64,000 bases of DNA from Cribrihabitans_A pelagius (GTDB taxonomy: Bacteria; Pseudomonadota; Alphaproteobacteria; Rhodobacterales; Rhodobacteraceae). Shown here in pieces: positions 24,997 to 33,977 of this stretch (position 1 is the stretch's first letter; every line of letters begins with the position of its first letter). The translations under genes and the position numbers were made by a program. The notes below the pieces were generated by a model that saw only the letters and a list, made by a program, of their open reading frames with translations, made no database searches and had not been told where the DNA came from. The stretch spans positions 143,111 to 207,110 of the forward strand of contig NZ_JBMERR010000006.1 of NCBI RefSeq assembly GCF_048820915.1, given 5' to 3'.

Positions 24997-26702
24997 GTGG
25001 CGCAACAAGCCATGGCAGCGCCGCGTTTGAGGGCGGGTCCGGGGCGGCGCCGGTCCGCCCCGGGCTTGCCGGTCTGGCAACGGCGCTGTTCGGGCCGGGG
25101 GCGGCGGGCTGGCTGCTGCCGCTCCTCAGGCCTTATCACCGCAGGCTGGCGCTGTTGTTTGCGCTCAGCTTTGCCGCTGCCGCGCTGGCGCTGCTGCCGC
25201 CCTATGTCAGCAAGCTGGTGATCGACGAAGGGCTGGTCGCGCGCGACGCCGCCGCGCTGATCCGCTGGGCCGCTGTGCTGTTTGCGCTGGGGTTGGCGGC
25301 GGCGGGCATGGCGGCGCTCAGCAACATCCTGCACATGCGCGCCTCGGTGCGGATGCTGGCCGCGCTGCGCCAGAGCCTCTTGGAACGCTTGATGCAGAAA
25401 CCGCCCGCCTGGCTGGCCCGCCACCGCGCGGGCGAGTTGCTGACCCGGCTGGATGGCGACAGCGGCGAGGTGCAGAAATTCGCCTTCAACGCGCTTTTGG
25501 GCGGCACGTCGGCGCTGGTGCGGCTGCTGGGCGGCAGCGCGATGCTGATGGTGCTGAACTGGAAACTGGGGCTGCTGACCGCGCTCCTGGCTCCGGCGGA
25601 ACTGCTGTTCCTGATCTGGGCGCGGCCCCGTACCGAACGCCTTGCCCGCGCCGCGCGCGACGCACAGGGGCGCTACACCGCGGGGCTTGCGGAAAGCCTG
25701 GCCGGCGCTGCGGCGCTGCAAACCGCGGGCGGCACCACCTGGGCCGAAGCGCGCAACTTTTCCGAGCACGGCAGACTCAACCACCGCCTGGTGACGCAGT
25801 ACCAATGGGGCGAGTTAACCCGCTCGGTGCCGATGGTGATCGCGGCGCTGGTGCGGGCGGGGATCTTCCTTGCGGGCGGGCTGATGGTGATCCAGGGCAG
25901 CTGGCCGCTGGGTTCGCTGATCGCCTTCCTCGCCTACATGGGGCTGATGATCGGGCCGATGCAGTCGCTTCTGGGGTTGTGGCATGCGCAGGCCCGCGTG
26001 CGGGTGGCGCTGGCGCGGCTGGATGCGGTGATGGCGCCCGTGCCTGCTTTGACCGCAGCGCCCGAGCGCGCGCAAGCCGCGGGTATCACCCTGCAGGATC
26101 TGGTTATCGGCCGCGGCAAGCAGCCACCTCTGAAGCCGCTGAGCCTGCATATCCCGCCCGCCTGCAAGCTTGCCATCACCGGGCCAAGCGGCGCCGGCAA
26201 GACCAGCCTGCTTTCGGTGATTGCGGGTCAGGCGCAGCCGGTGTCGGGCCGGGTTCGCATCGGTGCAGAGCAGCGCATCGCCTTCGCCGGCCAGCGCCCC
26301 TTCACGGTGGCGGCCAGCCTGCGCGACAACCTGTTTCTGGAGGCGGAGTTCTGGGCACGCCCCGGGGCCGAAGCCGAGGTGTGGCATCTGCTGGAGGTGC
26401 TGGGGCTTGCGGCGCGGTTCCGCGCTGCCGAGGGATTGGAGACGGTCTTGGGCGAGGGCGGCATCAGCCTCTCCGGTGGCGAGCGGCAGCGGCTTTGCCT
26501 GGCCCGGCTGCTGCTGCGGCCCTTCGATGTGCTGATCCTGGACGAGGCGCTTTCCGAAGTTGACCGGGAGACCACTGCGCGGATCATCGTCCATATCGAC
26601 ACACACTTCCCCCAGACGGTCAGGATCATCACCGCGCATGGGCAGGCCGACGCATACGGGCGCTTCGGCATGACCCTCGACCTTGCGGATCCCGCACCAT
26701 GA
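24993..26702 (+). CDS. qhpF: ABC exporter for the gamma-subunit precursor
   Basis: 569 residues, a fused type-I exporter half-transporter. The N-terminal membrane domain has about six helices (for example LALLFALSFAAAALALLPPY and MVIAALVRAGIFLAGGLMVI). The C-terminal ATPase has Walker A GPSGAGKTS, signature SLSGGERQRLCLARLLL and Walker B VLILDEAL. In qhp clusters this protein translocates the thioether-modified QhpC, which lacks a classical signal peptide, to the periplasm. It overlaps both qhpB and qhpE by 4 nt. Confidence 0.9.
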   Translation: MSGATSHGSAAFEGGSGAAPVRPGLAGLATALFGPGAAGWLLPLLRPYHRRLALLFALSFAAAALALLPPYVSKLVIDEGLVARDAAALIRWAAVLFALGLAAAGMAALSNILHMRASVRMLAALRQSLLERLMQKPPAWLARHRAGELLTRLDGDSGEVQKFAFNALLGGTSALVRLLGGSAMLMVLNWKLGLLTALLAPAELLFLIWARPRTERLARAARDAQGRYTAGLAESLAGAAALQTAGGTTWAEARNFSEHGRLNHRLVTQYQWGELTRSVPMVIAALVRAGIFLAGGLMVIQGSWPLGSLIAFLAYMGLMIGPMQSLLGLWHAQARVRVALARLDAVMAPVPALTAAPERAQAAGITLQDLVIGRGKQPPLKPLSLHIPPACKLAITGPSGAGKTSLLSVIAGQAQPVSGRVRIGAEQRIAFAGQRPFTVAASLRDNLFLEAEFWARPGAEAEVWHLLEVLGLAARFRAAEGLETVLGEGGISLSGGERQRLCLARLLLRPFDVLILDEALSEVDRETTARIIVHIDTHFPQTVRIITAHGQADAYGRFGMTLDLADPAP

Positions 26703-27328
26703 CGGCCCGGCCGCTGGTCGCGCTGATTGACGGGCCGCTGCCGGGCGCGCGTCACAAGCTGCATTGCGCCTTGCATCCGCTGGCAGCAGAGAGCCCCGCC
26801 GCCCGCCATGCTGCGGTGATGGCCGCCTGCATCCGCGCGGCCGCGCCGAAGGCCCGGTTCATCAGCCATGTGATCTTCCCTGGCCGCATGTCGGCTGCCG
26901 CCGCCGCCGCCGCAGCGGCGCTTTCGGCCGCGGCGGAGGGTGGCGCGGATGTCGTGCATTGCTCCTTCGGGCTGCCCGGTAAAAATCCGGCGCTTGCCGA
27001 AGCGGTGGCGGCGCTGCTGGCGGCGGGCAAGCAGGTGGTGGCTTCGGCTCCGGCCCAGGGCGGGCCGGTCTACCCGGCGGCCTTTCCCGGTGTCCACTCG
27101 GTGCAGGGGGATGCGCGCTGCGGGCCGGGGCAATGGTCGCTGCTGAACCTGCCCGGCGCGCGCTTCGGCGCCTGCCCGCGCGATGCCGCCAGCGGTCTTG
27201 CGGGCGCCAGTGTGGCGGCGGCGCATTTCACCGGCCTCTTGGCGCGCAACCTTGCGGCCGGGCGCGGGGCGGAGATGACAGGCGCTGCCTTCCAAGGCCG
27301 CGAGCGGCGCAGCGGCGCGGCCGGATGA
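26699..27328 (+). CDS. qhpE: Subtilisin-like leader peptidase for QhpC
   Basis: 209 residues, short for a subtilase. A catalytic triad can be placed as D11 (VALIDGPLP), H37 (AARHAAVMAA) and S171 (LAGASVAAAHF, equivalent to GTSxAAP). The oxyanion region reads VASAPAQGGPVYPAA where ordinary subtilisins carry AAGNxG, so the usual Asn is replaced. There is no signal peptide or pro-domain, consistent with a cytoplasmic protease that removes the QhpC leader. A run of nine alanines (66-74) is notable. It overlaps qhpF and qhpR by 4 nt each. Confidence 0.87.
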   Translation: MTARPLVALIDGPLPGARHKLHCALHPLAAESPAARHAAVMAACIRAAAPKARFISHVIFPGRMSAAAAAAAAALSAAAEGGADVVHCSFGLPGKNPALAEAVAALLAAGKQVVASAPAQGGPVYPAAFPGVHSVQGDARCGPGQWSLLNLPGARFGACPRDAASGLAGASVAAAHFTGLLARNLAAGRGAEMTGAAFQGRERRSGAAG

Positions 27329-28236
27329 CCCCGTTCGAGGACTGGACCAGCCGCCTGCGCGCCAGCTGCGGCCATTACGACGCCTGCCGGGACAGCAGGC
27401 AGAACACGCCGGGCCGTTTTGACCTTGCGGCACGGCATGGCATCGGCATCGCGCAGATCGCCTGCCGCATCGCGCGTATCGAACGCACCCTGAGGGGTAT
27501 CCGGCGCGACGATCAGGAGCATTTCTTCCTCCTGCACCAGCGTGCTGGCCAAACCGCGCTGACCCATGCGGGCCGGGAGGCGCTGCTGGAGCCGGGCGCC
27601 CTGGTGCTGCTCGATTCGACCCGCGCGGCCGAGCTTCGCTTTGGCGGTGCGCCGGTTTCCCTGGTTTCGGCACATCTGCCGCGCGGGCTGGTGCTGGCCG
27701 CGCGGGGGCGCCTGCCCGCGGCCGGCCGACCGCTCGCCGCGGCGCATCCGCTGCATGGTGCGCTGCTGGCGTTGCTGGCAGAAGACACCCAGGCCGCCGC
27801 CGCGCAGCCCCTGCTGTTTGAACTGGCGGTGATGGCCTTTGGCGAGGACCCGGAGGCAGCTGTCCCGGCCCGTGTGCGGGACCCGCTGGGCCGTTTCCGC
27901 CTGATCCGGGATGCACTGGCGCGCCGGATCGCGGATTCGGAGCTGACGCTCGACGGCTTTGCCCGGGAAACCGGCCTGTCGCGCCGCCAGCTGCAGCGCG
28001 AGTTCCGCAGCAACGGCAGCAGCTTCACCCTCTGCCTGCAGGAGTTGCGGCTTAAGCGGGTGGCCGAAGCCTTGCGCTTTGCCGCCTGCGGCGGGGCCCG
28101 GGCCCCCGTGGCGGAGCTTGCCTATGCCGCGGGTTTCCGCGATCTGTCGCATTTCAACCGGCTGTTTCGCACCCGCTATGCCACCTCCCCGCGCACGTAT
28201 GCGCAGGAAGCTGCGGCCATGACGGCAAATCACTGA
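27325..28236 (+). CDS. qhpR: AraC-family regulator of the amine dehydrogenase cluster
   Basis: 303 residues from ATG 27325, overlapping the qhpE stop by 4 nt; the frame is open further upstream but inside qhpE. The C-terminal AraC domain has LDGFARETGLSRRQLQREF and ELAYAAGFRDLSHFNRLFR, ending RYATSPRTYAQE. The N-terminal sensor resembles the AraC-binding-like domain of feaR-type activators (ARHGIGIAQIACR). By family it activates the operon in response to primary amines, probably through the direct repeats at 19222-19258. Confidence 0.88.
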   Translation: MTPFEDWTSRLRASCGHYDACRDSRQNTPGRFDLAARHGIGIAQIACRIARIERTLRGIRRDDQEHFFLLHQRAGQTALTHAGREALLEPGALVLLDSTRAAELRFGGAPVSLVSAHLPRGLVLAARGRLPAAGRPLAAAHPLHGALLALLAEDTQAAAAQPLLFELAVMAFGEDPEAAVPARVRDPLGRFRLIRDALARRIADSELTLDGFARETGLSRRQLQREFRSNGSSFTLCLQELRLKRVAEALRFAACGGARAPVAELAYAAGFRDLSHFNRLFRTRYATSPRTYAQEAAAMTANH

Positions 28237-28325
28237 AAATAAAAGATATTTATGGCGCCCTCGCCCAGGTTTCCGGCACCTCCCGCCACGCGCGCTGGCC
28301 TCCTTCCATGCTGTACTGACCCCAC

Positions 28326-28341
28326 GCTCCCGCCCGGGAGC
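28326..28341. repeat. Short inverted repeat upstream of the ALDH start
   Basis: GCTCCCG (28326-28332) and its exact complement at 28335-28341, with a 2-nt centre. It lies in the 128-bp gap between qhpR and the ALDH, just before the SD (gggaggagg). It may be a weak terminator for the qhp operon or an operator. Confidence 0.35.
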
Positions 28342-28364
28342 CGAGCTAGGGAGGAGGATACCCG

Positions 28365-29768
28365 ATGGATTTCAAGATGCTGATTGACGGCCAGTTGGTG
28401 GCAGGGGAAGGCACCGTGGAGGTAATCAACCCGGCCAGCGGTGATGTGTTCACCGAAGTGCCGCGCGCCAGCGAGGCGCAGCTGAACGCCGCCGTGGCCG
28501 CCGCGAAATCGGCGCAAAAGGACTGGGCCGCAACGCCTGTGTCCAGCCGCCGCGCCAAGGTCGAAGCCCTGGCGGCGGAGATCGCCGCTCATGCCGAAGA
28601 GTTGGCCCGGCTGATCACCCTGGAGCAGGGCAAACCCCTGGCGGAGGCGGCGGGCGAGGTGGAATGGGCGCAGGGCTACCTGGCCCACACCGCGGCGCTG
28701 GAGCTGCCGGACCGGGTGATACAGAACGACGCCGCCGCCCGCATTGAGACCCGCCACCGGCCTCTGGGCGTAGTTGCGGGCATCGTCGCTTGGAACTTCC
28801 CCTTGCTCCTGTGCTGCTGGAAGATCGGTCCGGCGCTGATGGCGGGCAATGCCATCGTGCTGAAGCCCGCGCCCACCACCCCGGTGACGGCGCTGAAGCT
28901 CGGAGAGCTCTGTGCCCGCATCTTTCCGCCCGGCCTGGTCAATATCGTAAGCGGCGGGGATGAGCTGGGACCGCTGCTGACCGCCCATCCGGATGTCGCC
29001 AAGATCGGCTTCACCGGCTCGTCGGAGACCGGCAAACGCATCATGGCGGGCGCAGCCATGGGCATGAAGCGGCTGACGCTGGAGATGGGCGGCAATGACC
29101 CGGCCATCGTGCTGCCGGACGCGGATGTGAAGGCGGTTGCGCAGCGGGTCTTTGAGGCGGCCTTCCTCAACGCGGGCCAGGTCTGCCTGGCGGTGAAGCG
29201 CGTCTACGTGCCCGACAGCCTCTATGACGCCTTCTGTGCCGAATTGGCGGGGCTTGCCGAAAAGGCGGTGGTGGGTGACGGGCTGCAGCAGGGCGTGACG
29301 ATCGGCCCGGTGCAGAACAAGACGCAATTTGCCAAGCTCGCCGCGCTGCTGGAAGAGACCGCCGCCAGCGGCACGCTGCTCACTGGCGGCGTGATCGAGG
29401 GCCGGGCGGGCTATTTCATTTCTCCCGCAATCGTGCGTGACGTGGGGGATGGCGACCGCATCGTCGACGAGGAGCAGTTCGGCCCGGTCTTGCCGGTTGT
29501 CCGTTACCACGACATCCAGGAGGTGATCGCCCGCGCCAATGCCTCTCCTTTCGGGCTGGGCGGGTCCGTGCATACCAGCGACACCGCGAAAGGTGCCGAA
29601 ATCGCCGGGCGCATCGAATCCGGCACGGTCTGGGTGAACCAGCACATCAACATCGGGCCGCATATCCCGATGGCGGGCTTCAAGGCTTCCGGCTTTGGGG
29701 TCGAGCAATCGGTTGAGGGGCTTACCGAATATACCCAGCTGCAGGTGCTCAACGTCGCGCGCGGCTAG
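28365..29768 (+). CDS. Aldehyde dehydrogenase family protein
   Basis: 467 residues, ALDH superfamily. Motifs: AWNFPLLLCCWKIGPALMAG, FTGSSETGKRIM, the general base in LEMGGNDPAIVL, the catalytic cysteine in NAGQVCLAVKRVYV, EEQFGPVLPVV, and FKASGFGVEQSVEG at the end. A very strong SD (gggaggagg) stands 7 bp before ATG 28365. It follows the qhp operon on the same strand and precedes a solute ABC transporter. A natural role is oxidation of the aldehyde made from primary amines by the periplasmic amine dehydrogenase after uptake. That is inference; motifs of this subgroup also fit phenylacetaldehyde- or betaine-aldehyde-type enzymes. Confidence 0.9.
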   Translation: MDFKMLIDGQLVAGEGTVEVINPASGDVFTEVPRASEAQLNAAVAAAKSAQKDWAATPVSSRRAKVEALAAEIAAHAEELARLITLEQGKPLAEAAGEVEWAQGYLAHTAALELPDRVIQNDAAARIETRHRPLGVVAGIVAWNFPLLLCCWKIGPALMAGNAIVLKPAPTTPVTALKLGELCARIFPPGLVNIVSGGDELGPLLTAHPDVAKIGFTGSSETGKRIMAGAAMGMKRLTLEMGGNDPAIVLPDADVKAVAQRVFEAAFLNAGQVCLAVKRVYVPDSLYDAFCAELAGLAEKAVVGDGLQQGVTIGPVQNKTQFAKLAALLEETAASGTLLTGGVIEGRAGYFISPAIVRDVGDGDRIVDEEQFGPVLPVVRYHDIQEVIARANASPFGLGGSVHTSDTAKGAEIAGRIESGTVWVNQHINIGPHIPMAGFKASGFGVEQSVEGLTEYTQLQVLNVARG

Positions 29769-29948
29769 GCTGGCCGTTTTCCCTTGCAGGCAACCGAGCT
29801 GTGGAACGCCATGCCCGCCCGCCCTTTCCGGCGTGTGCGGGCGTGATGTTTCAGGGTTGAATATTTTAATCTTGAAATAAAATTGGTTTTGCGGCCTACT
29901 TCCCTGAGGGAGGCTGTCACAAAACGGCCAGAGGGACCAACCGGGCAG

Positions 29949-29967
29949 CCCTGCACGCCGTGCAGGG
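29949..29967. promoter_or_regulatory. 19-nt palindrome in the ALDH-ABC transporter gap
   Basis: CCCTGCACG (29949-29957) is repeated as its exact complement at 29959-29967 around one central base. It sits in the 355-bp gap upstream of the ABC substrate-binding gene, which also contains an AT-rich patch (about 29855-29890) suited to a promoter. An operator or a leader hairpin is possible. No gene is seen in the gap. Confidence 0.4.
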
Positions 29968-30123
29968 TCCGGGCGGGAGGCCCATTGCGCGGGCCGGCAG
30001 GACCGGCCGGACGCGGGGCATCACGCCGGGGCTGGCGCTGCCGCCGGTTGTCGGAAATAGTACCGCTATGGGATCTGCGGCCAACGCGGACCCGAAGGAC
30101 AACAGATCAGGGAGACGGTAAAA

Positions 30124-31260
30124 ATGAAAAGCTTCAGGACAATGGCCCTTGCTGCCGGCATGGCGGCACTGGCGGGCGCCGGCGCGGCGGAGACCAAGAT
30201 CGGCATGATCACCACGCTGTCGGGCGGCGGCGCCGGGCTGGGCGTGGACGTGCGCGACGGGTTCCTGCTGGCCATGGAGCAGGATGGCCGCGAAGGCATC
30301 GAGCTGGTGATCGAAGACGACCAGCGCAAGCCGGAAACCGCGGTGCAGCTGGCCGACCGGATGATCCAGTCCGAAAAGGTCGATATCATGACCGGCATCA
30401 TCTGGTCGAACCTGGCAATGGCCGTTGTGCCCGCCGCCACCGCGCAGGGCGTGTTCTATCTGTCGCCCAACGCAGGCCCCTCGGCGCTGGCAGGGGCGCG
30501 CTGCCATCCGAACTACTTCAACGTCGCCTGGCAGAACGACAACCTGCACGAAGCCGCAGGCGCCTATGCCAATGACGCCGGCCTGAAGAACAGCTTCATC
30601 CTGGCGCCGAACTACCCGGCCGGGAAAGACGCGCTGACCGGCTACAAGCGGATGTACGAGGGCGATCTGGCGGGCGAGGTCTATACCAAGCTGGGCCAGA
30701 CCGATTACGCAGCCGAAATCGCCCAGATCCGGGCTTCGGGCGCGGATTCGGTCTATTTCTTCCTGCCCGGCGGCATGGGGATTTCCTTTCTCAAGCAGTA
30801 TGCCGACAGCGGCGTCGGCCTGCCCGTGGTGGGCCCGGCGTTCAGCTTTGACCAAGGCATCCTGCAAGCGGTGGGCGAAGCTGCGCTGGGGGTGAAGAAC
30901 ACCTCGCAGTGGAGCAAGGATATCGACAATCCGGCCAACGCGGCATTTGTCAAAGCCTTCCAGGAGAAATACGGCCGCCTGCCTTCGCTCTATGCCAGCC
31001 AGGGCTTTGATACCGCCAACCTCATCCTCAGCGCGCTCGACAAGGCCGATCCGTCCGACCAGGACGCCTTCCGCGCAGCACTGAAGGCGGCCGAGTTCGA
31101 CTCGGTGCGCGGAGATTTCAAGTTCGGCAACAACCACCATCCGATCCAGGACATCTATGTCCGCGAAGTGATCAAGGAGGGCGATGTCTACACCAACAAG
31201 ATCGTCGCCACCGGACTCGAAGACCGCGCCGACGCCTACGCGGCCGAGTGCAAGATGTAA
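30124..31260 (+). CDS. ABC transporter periplasmic substrate-binding protein (branched-chain amino acid/amide type)
   Basis: 378 residues with a signal peptide (MKSFRTMALAAGMAALAGAGAA). The mature start ETKIGMITTLSGGGAGLGVD and the downstream FLLAMEQDGREGIELVIEDD, ERMIQSEKVD-like segment and YPAGKDALTGYKRMY are typical of LivJ-like type-I binding proteins. It is the first gene of a five-gene transporter operon and should set substrate choice. Related proteins bind amino acids, amides, urea or aromatic acids; the sequence alone does not say which. Proximity to the amine dehydrogenase and ALDH suggests an amine- or acid-related solute, as inference. Confidence 0.9.
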   Translation: MKSFRTMALAAGMAALAGAGAAETKIGMITTLSGGGAGLGVDVRDGFLLAMEQDGREGIELVIEDDQRKPETAVQLADRMIQSEKVDIMTGIIWSNLAMAVVPAATAQGVFYLSPNAGPSALAGARCHPNYFNVAWQNDNLHEAAGAYANDAGLKNSFILAPNYPAGKDALTGYKRMYEGDLAGEVYTKLGQTDYAAEIAQIRASGADSVYFFLPGGMGISFLKQYADSGVGLPVVGPAFSFDQGILQAVGEAALGVKNTSQWSKDIDNPANAAFVKAFQEKYGRLPSLYASQGFDTANLILSALDKADPSDQDAFRAALKAAEFDSVRGDFKFGNNHHPIQDIYVREVIKEGDVYTNKIVATGLEDRADAYAAECKM

Positions 31261-31273
31261 TTTGACCTGACCA

Positions 31274-31306
31274 GCAGGGCCGCCCCCTCCGCGGCCGCGG
31301 CCCTGC
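31274..31306 (+). terminator. Intercistronic hairpin after the binding-protein gene
   Basis: A 10-bp perfect stem, GCAGGGCCGC (31274-31283) with 31297-31306, around a 13-nt loop, between the binding protein and the first permease. Such structures commonly protect or attenuate mRNA so that the binding protein is made in excess. Confidence 0.6.
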
Positions 31307-31323
31307 CTGCACGGAACCTTCCC

Positions 31324-32244
31324 ATGTCCATTATTCTCATACTGGAGCAGATCCTGAACGGTCTGCAATTCGGGGTCATGCTCTTTCTCATGGCCGCTGG
31401 CCTGACCCTCGTGTTCGGGGTGATGGGGCTGATCAACCTGGCGCATGGCGCGCTGTACATGGTGGGCGCCTTTGCCGCCGCGCTGGTGGCGGGGCTGACC
31501 GGTTCCTTCCTGCTGGCGCTGGTGGCGAGCCTTGCCGCCGCTGCCGCCGCCGGGGCGATTGTCGAGCTTGTGGTGATCCGCAGGCTCTACGAGCGCGACC
31601 ACCTGGACCAGGTGCTGGCGACCTTTGCGCTGATCCTGATCTTTTCCGAGGGCACCCGCTGGCTGTTCGGCTCTTTCCCGCTGTTCCTGGATGTGCCGGA
31701 CTATCTGTCGGGGCCGGTGACGCTGCCGGGCGGCATCGCCTATCCGCTTTACCGGCTGGCGATTATCGGCATCGGGCTGGTGGTGGCGGCGGGGCTGTTC
31801 TGGCTGATCGCACGCACCCGCATCGGCATCCAGATCCGCGCCGGCGAAGCCGACCGTGAGATGATTGCCGCGCTTGGCGTGGATATCTCCAAGCTCTACA
31901 CGCTGGTTTTCGCGCTTGGCGCGGCGCTGGCGGGGCTGGCGGGCGCGCTGGTGGGTGCGATCCAGTCGGTGCAGGTGGGCATGGGCGAGCCGGTGCTGAT
32001 CCTCGCCTTCGTGGTGATCGTGATCGGCGGCATCGGCTCGATCAAGGGCGCGCTGGCCGGCTCCCTGCTGGTCGGGCTCACCGACACGCTGGGCAAGGTA
32101 TTCCTGCCGCAGTTCTTCGGCCTGTTTATGGAGCCTGCGAGCGCGACGTCGGTCGGGTCGTCGCTGGCTTCCATGCTGATTTACATCCTGATGGCGGCGG
32201 TTCTGCTGGTGCGGCCCTCGGGTCTTTACGGGGGGGCTGCATAA
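31324..32244 (+). CDS. ABC transporter permease, LivH family
   Basis: 306 residues, about eight hydrophobic segments. It begins ILILEQILNGLQFGVMLFLM and contains LTLVFGVMGLINLAHGALYM and the ALGVDISKLYTLVFALGAAL loop, both diagnostic of LivH-like inner membrane components of high-affinity branched-chain-type transporters. It starts 63 bp after the binding protein, across a hairpin, and ends 1 bp before the LivM-like gene. It should pair with that protein to form the membrane channel energised by the two ATPases downstream. Confidence 0.93.
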   Translation: MSIILILEQILNGLQFGVMLFLMAAGLTLVFGVMGLINLAHGALYMVGAFAAALVAGLTGSFLLALVASLAAAAAAGAIVELVVIRRLYERDHLDQVLATFALILIFSEGTRWLFGSFPLFLDVPDYLSGPVTLPGGIAYPLYRLAIIGIGLVVAAGLFWLIARTRIGIQIRAGEADREMIAALGVDISKLYTLVFALGAALAGLAGALVGAIQSVQVGMGEPVLILAFVVIVIGGIGSIKGALAGSLLVGLTDTLGKVFLPQFFGLFMEPASATSVGSSLASMLIYILMAAVLLVRPSGLYGGAA

Positions 32245-32245
32245 G

Positions 32246-33229
32246 ATGGGCCGCGAACGGATTTTCAATGCCGCGCTGGCGCTTGGCCTGCTGGCGGTGC
32301 CGCTATGGGCCTGGATGACGGGTGAGCCTTTCATCATCACCCTGGCGACCAAGGTGGCGATCCTGGCGCTGGCGGGCGTCGGGCTCAATATCGCGCTGGG
32401 GCTGGGCGGGCTGATCAGCCTCGGCCATGCGGCCTTCTTCGGGATCGGCGGGTATGCGATGGGCATTCTCGCCGCCCATGCCCAGAACTACGAGCCGCTG
32501 ATGCAGTGGCCCTTTCTGATCGAGGGAACCAACCTGATGCCGGTGATCTGGCTGGTGGCCACCATCGCCAGCGCGCTGGCGGCGCTGGTGATCGGGGCGC
32601 TGTCCTTGCGCACCTCCGGCGTCTATTTCATCATGATCACCCTCGCCTTCGGGCAGATGCTTTACTACTTCGCGATCAGCTGGTCGCAATACGGCGGCGA
32701 GGACGGGCTGTCGATCTGGGTCAGGAACGAGTTTCCCGGCCTCAACACTCTGGACCCGATCCAGTTCTTCGGCATCGCCTATGTGATCCTCTGCCTTGCC
32801 TTGTGGTTCGCCGCACGGCTGGCCAGGTCGCCCTTCGGGCTGGCGCTCACCGCGGCGCGGCAGAACGAGCAGCGGGTGATGACCGTGGGGCTCACGCCTT
32901 TCCACCTGCGGCTGACCGCTTTCGTGATCTCGGGCGCGCTGACCGGGCTTGCGGGCGCGCTCTTTGCCGACCTGAACCGCTTTGTCAGCCCCACAATGCT
33001 CAGCTGGCACACCAGCGGCGAGATCATGATCTTCGTGATCCTGGGCGGTGTCGGGCGGCTCTACGGGCCGGTCGCGGGAGCGGCGCTTTACATCCTGCTG
33101 GAGCATATGCTGGGCGGCATCAGCGATTACTGGCAGATATTCCTGGGCCTGCTGCTGCTGCTGATCGTGCTCTTTGCCCGCGGCGGGCTGATCGGCGCCC
33201 TCGCCGGGCGGGAGGTGGCGCATGACTGA
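32246..33229 (+). CDS. ABC transporter permease, LivM family
   Basis: 327 residues, polytopic. Diagnostic segments are GVGLNIALGLGGLISLGHAA, LSLRTSGVYFIMITLAFGQM and LFADLNRFVSPTMLSWHTSG followed by GEIMIFVILGGVGRLYGPV. These are the standard LivM landmarks. It starts directly after the LivH-like gene and overlaps the LivG-like gene by 8 nt, so the operon is translationally coupled. Confidence 0.93.
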   Translation: MGRERIFNAALALGLLAVPLWAWMTGEPFIITLATKVAILALAGVGLNIALGLGGLISLGHAAFFGIGGYAMGILAAHAQNYEPLMQWPFLIEGTNLMPVIWLVATIASALAALVIGALSLRTSGVYFIMITLAFGQMLYYFAISWSQYGGEDGLSIWVRNEFPGLNTLDPIQFFGIAYVILCLALWFAARLARSPFGLALTAARQNEQRVMTVGLTPFHLRLTAFVISGALTGLAGALFADLNRFVSPTMLSWHTSGEIMIFVILGGVGRLYGPVAGAALYILLEHMLGGISDYWQIFLGLLLLLIVLFARGGLIGALAGREVAHD

Positions 33230-33977
33230 CGCTATCCTGAAGGTCGACAGGCTGAACAAGAGCTTCGGCGCGCTCACCGCGAGCAAGGACGTTTCGCTGG
33301 ATCTGCGCGCCGGGGAGATCCACGCGCTGATCGGGCCCAATGGCGCGGGCAAGTCGACGCTGATTGCGCAGATCGCCGGGGGCTTGCGCCCTGACAGCGG
33401 CCGAATCGAGGTGCTGGGCCAGGATGTGACTGGGCTGGACACCATGGCGCGGGCACGGCTGGGGCTGGGACGCACCTTCCAGATCTCGGCGCTGGCGATG
33501 GAGTTCACCGTGCTGCAGAACGCGGTTCTGGGCGCGCTTGGCGCCAGCGGACGGGCCTTCCGCCTGTTCAAGAACGTGATGAAGGACGAGGCGCTGGTGG
33601 TTCCGGCGCGGGAAGCGCTGGAGCGGGTCGGGCTGACTGACGAGGCCGGCCGCCGAACTGCCGACCTGTCGCACGGCCAGCGCCGCCAGCTGGAAGTCGC
33701 GGTGGCGCTCACGCTCAAGCCCAAGCTGTTCCTCATGGACGAGCCGATGGCGGGCCTGGGTGCGAGCGGCTCGAAGGCGCTGACCGGCTTTCTGGACGAA
33801 CTGCGCCACGAGGCGCCGATCCTGCTGGTGGAACACGACATGGATGCGGTTTTTGCCTTGGCCGACCGCATCAGCGTTTTGGTCTACGGTGAAATCATCG
33901 CCACCGGCACCGCCGATGAAATCCGCGGCAACGCCGAGGTGCGCCGCGCTTATCTGGGAGAGGAGGACGCCGCATGA
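33222..33977 (+). CDS. ABC transporter ATP-binding protein, LivG family
   Basis: 251 residues. Walker A is GPNGAGKST, the signature region reads ADLSHGQRRQLEVAVAL, Walker B is LFLMDEPMAGL, and the switch His lies in LLVEHDMDAVF. The signature LSHGQ is the usual LivG variant. It forms the ATPase pair with the LivF-like protein that it overlaps by 4 nt. Confidence 0.94.
   Translation: MTDAILKVDRLNKSFGALTASKDVSLDLRAGEIHALIGPNGAGKSTLIAQIAGGLRPDSGRIEVLGQDVTGLDTMARARLGLGRTFQISALAMEFTVLQNAVLGALGASGRAFRLFKNVMKDEALVVPAREALERVGLTDEAGRRTADLSHGQRRQLEVAVALTLKPKLFLMDEPMAGLGASGSKALTGFLDELRHEAPILLVEHDMDAVFALADRISVLVYGEIIATGTADEIRGNAEVRRAYLGEEDAA

Noticed and set aside
29917..32466. 849-codon open frame on the minus strand
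   Set aside because: It lies antisense to the binding protein and permease genes, has low-complexity His/Gln/Arg-rich composition and no family motif; it is a GC-driven shadow frame.
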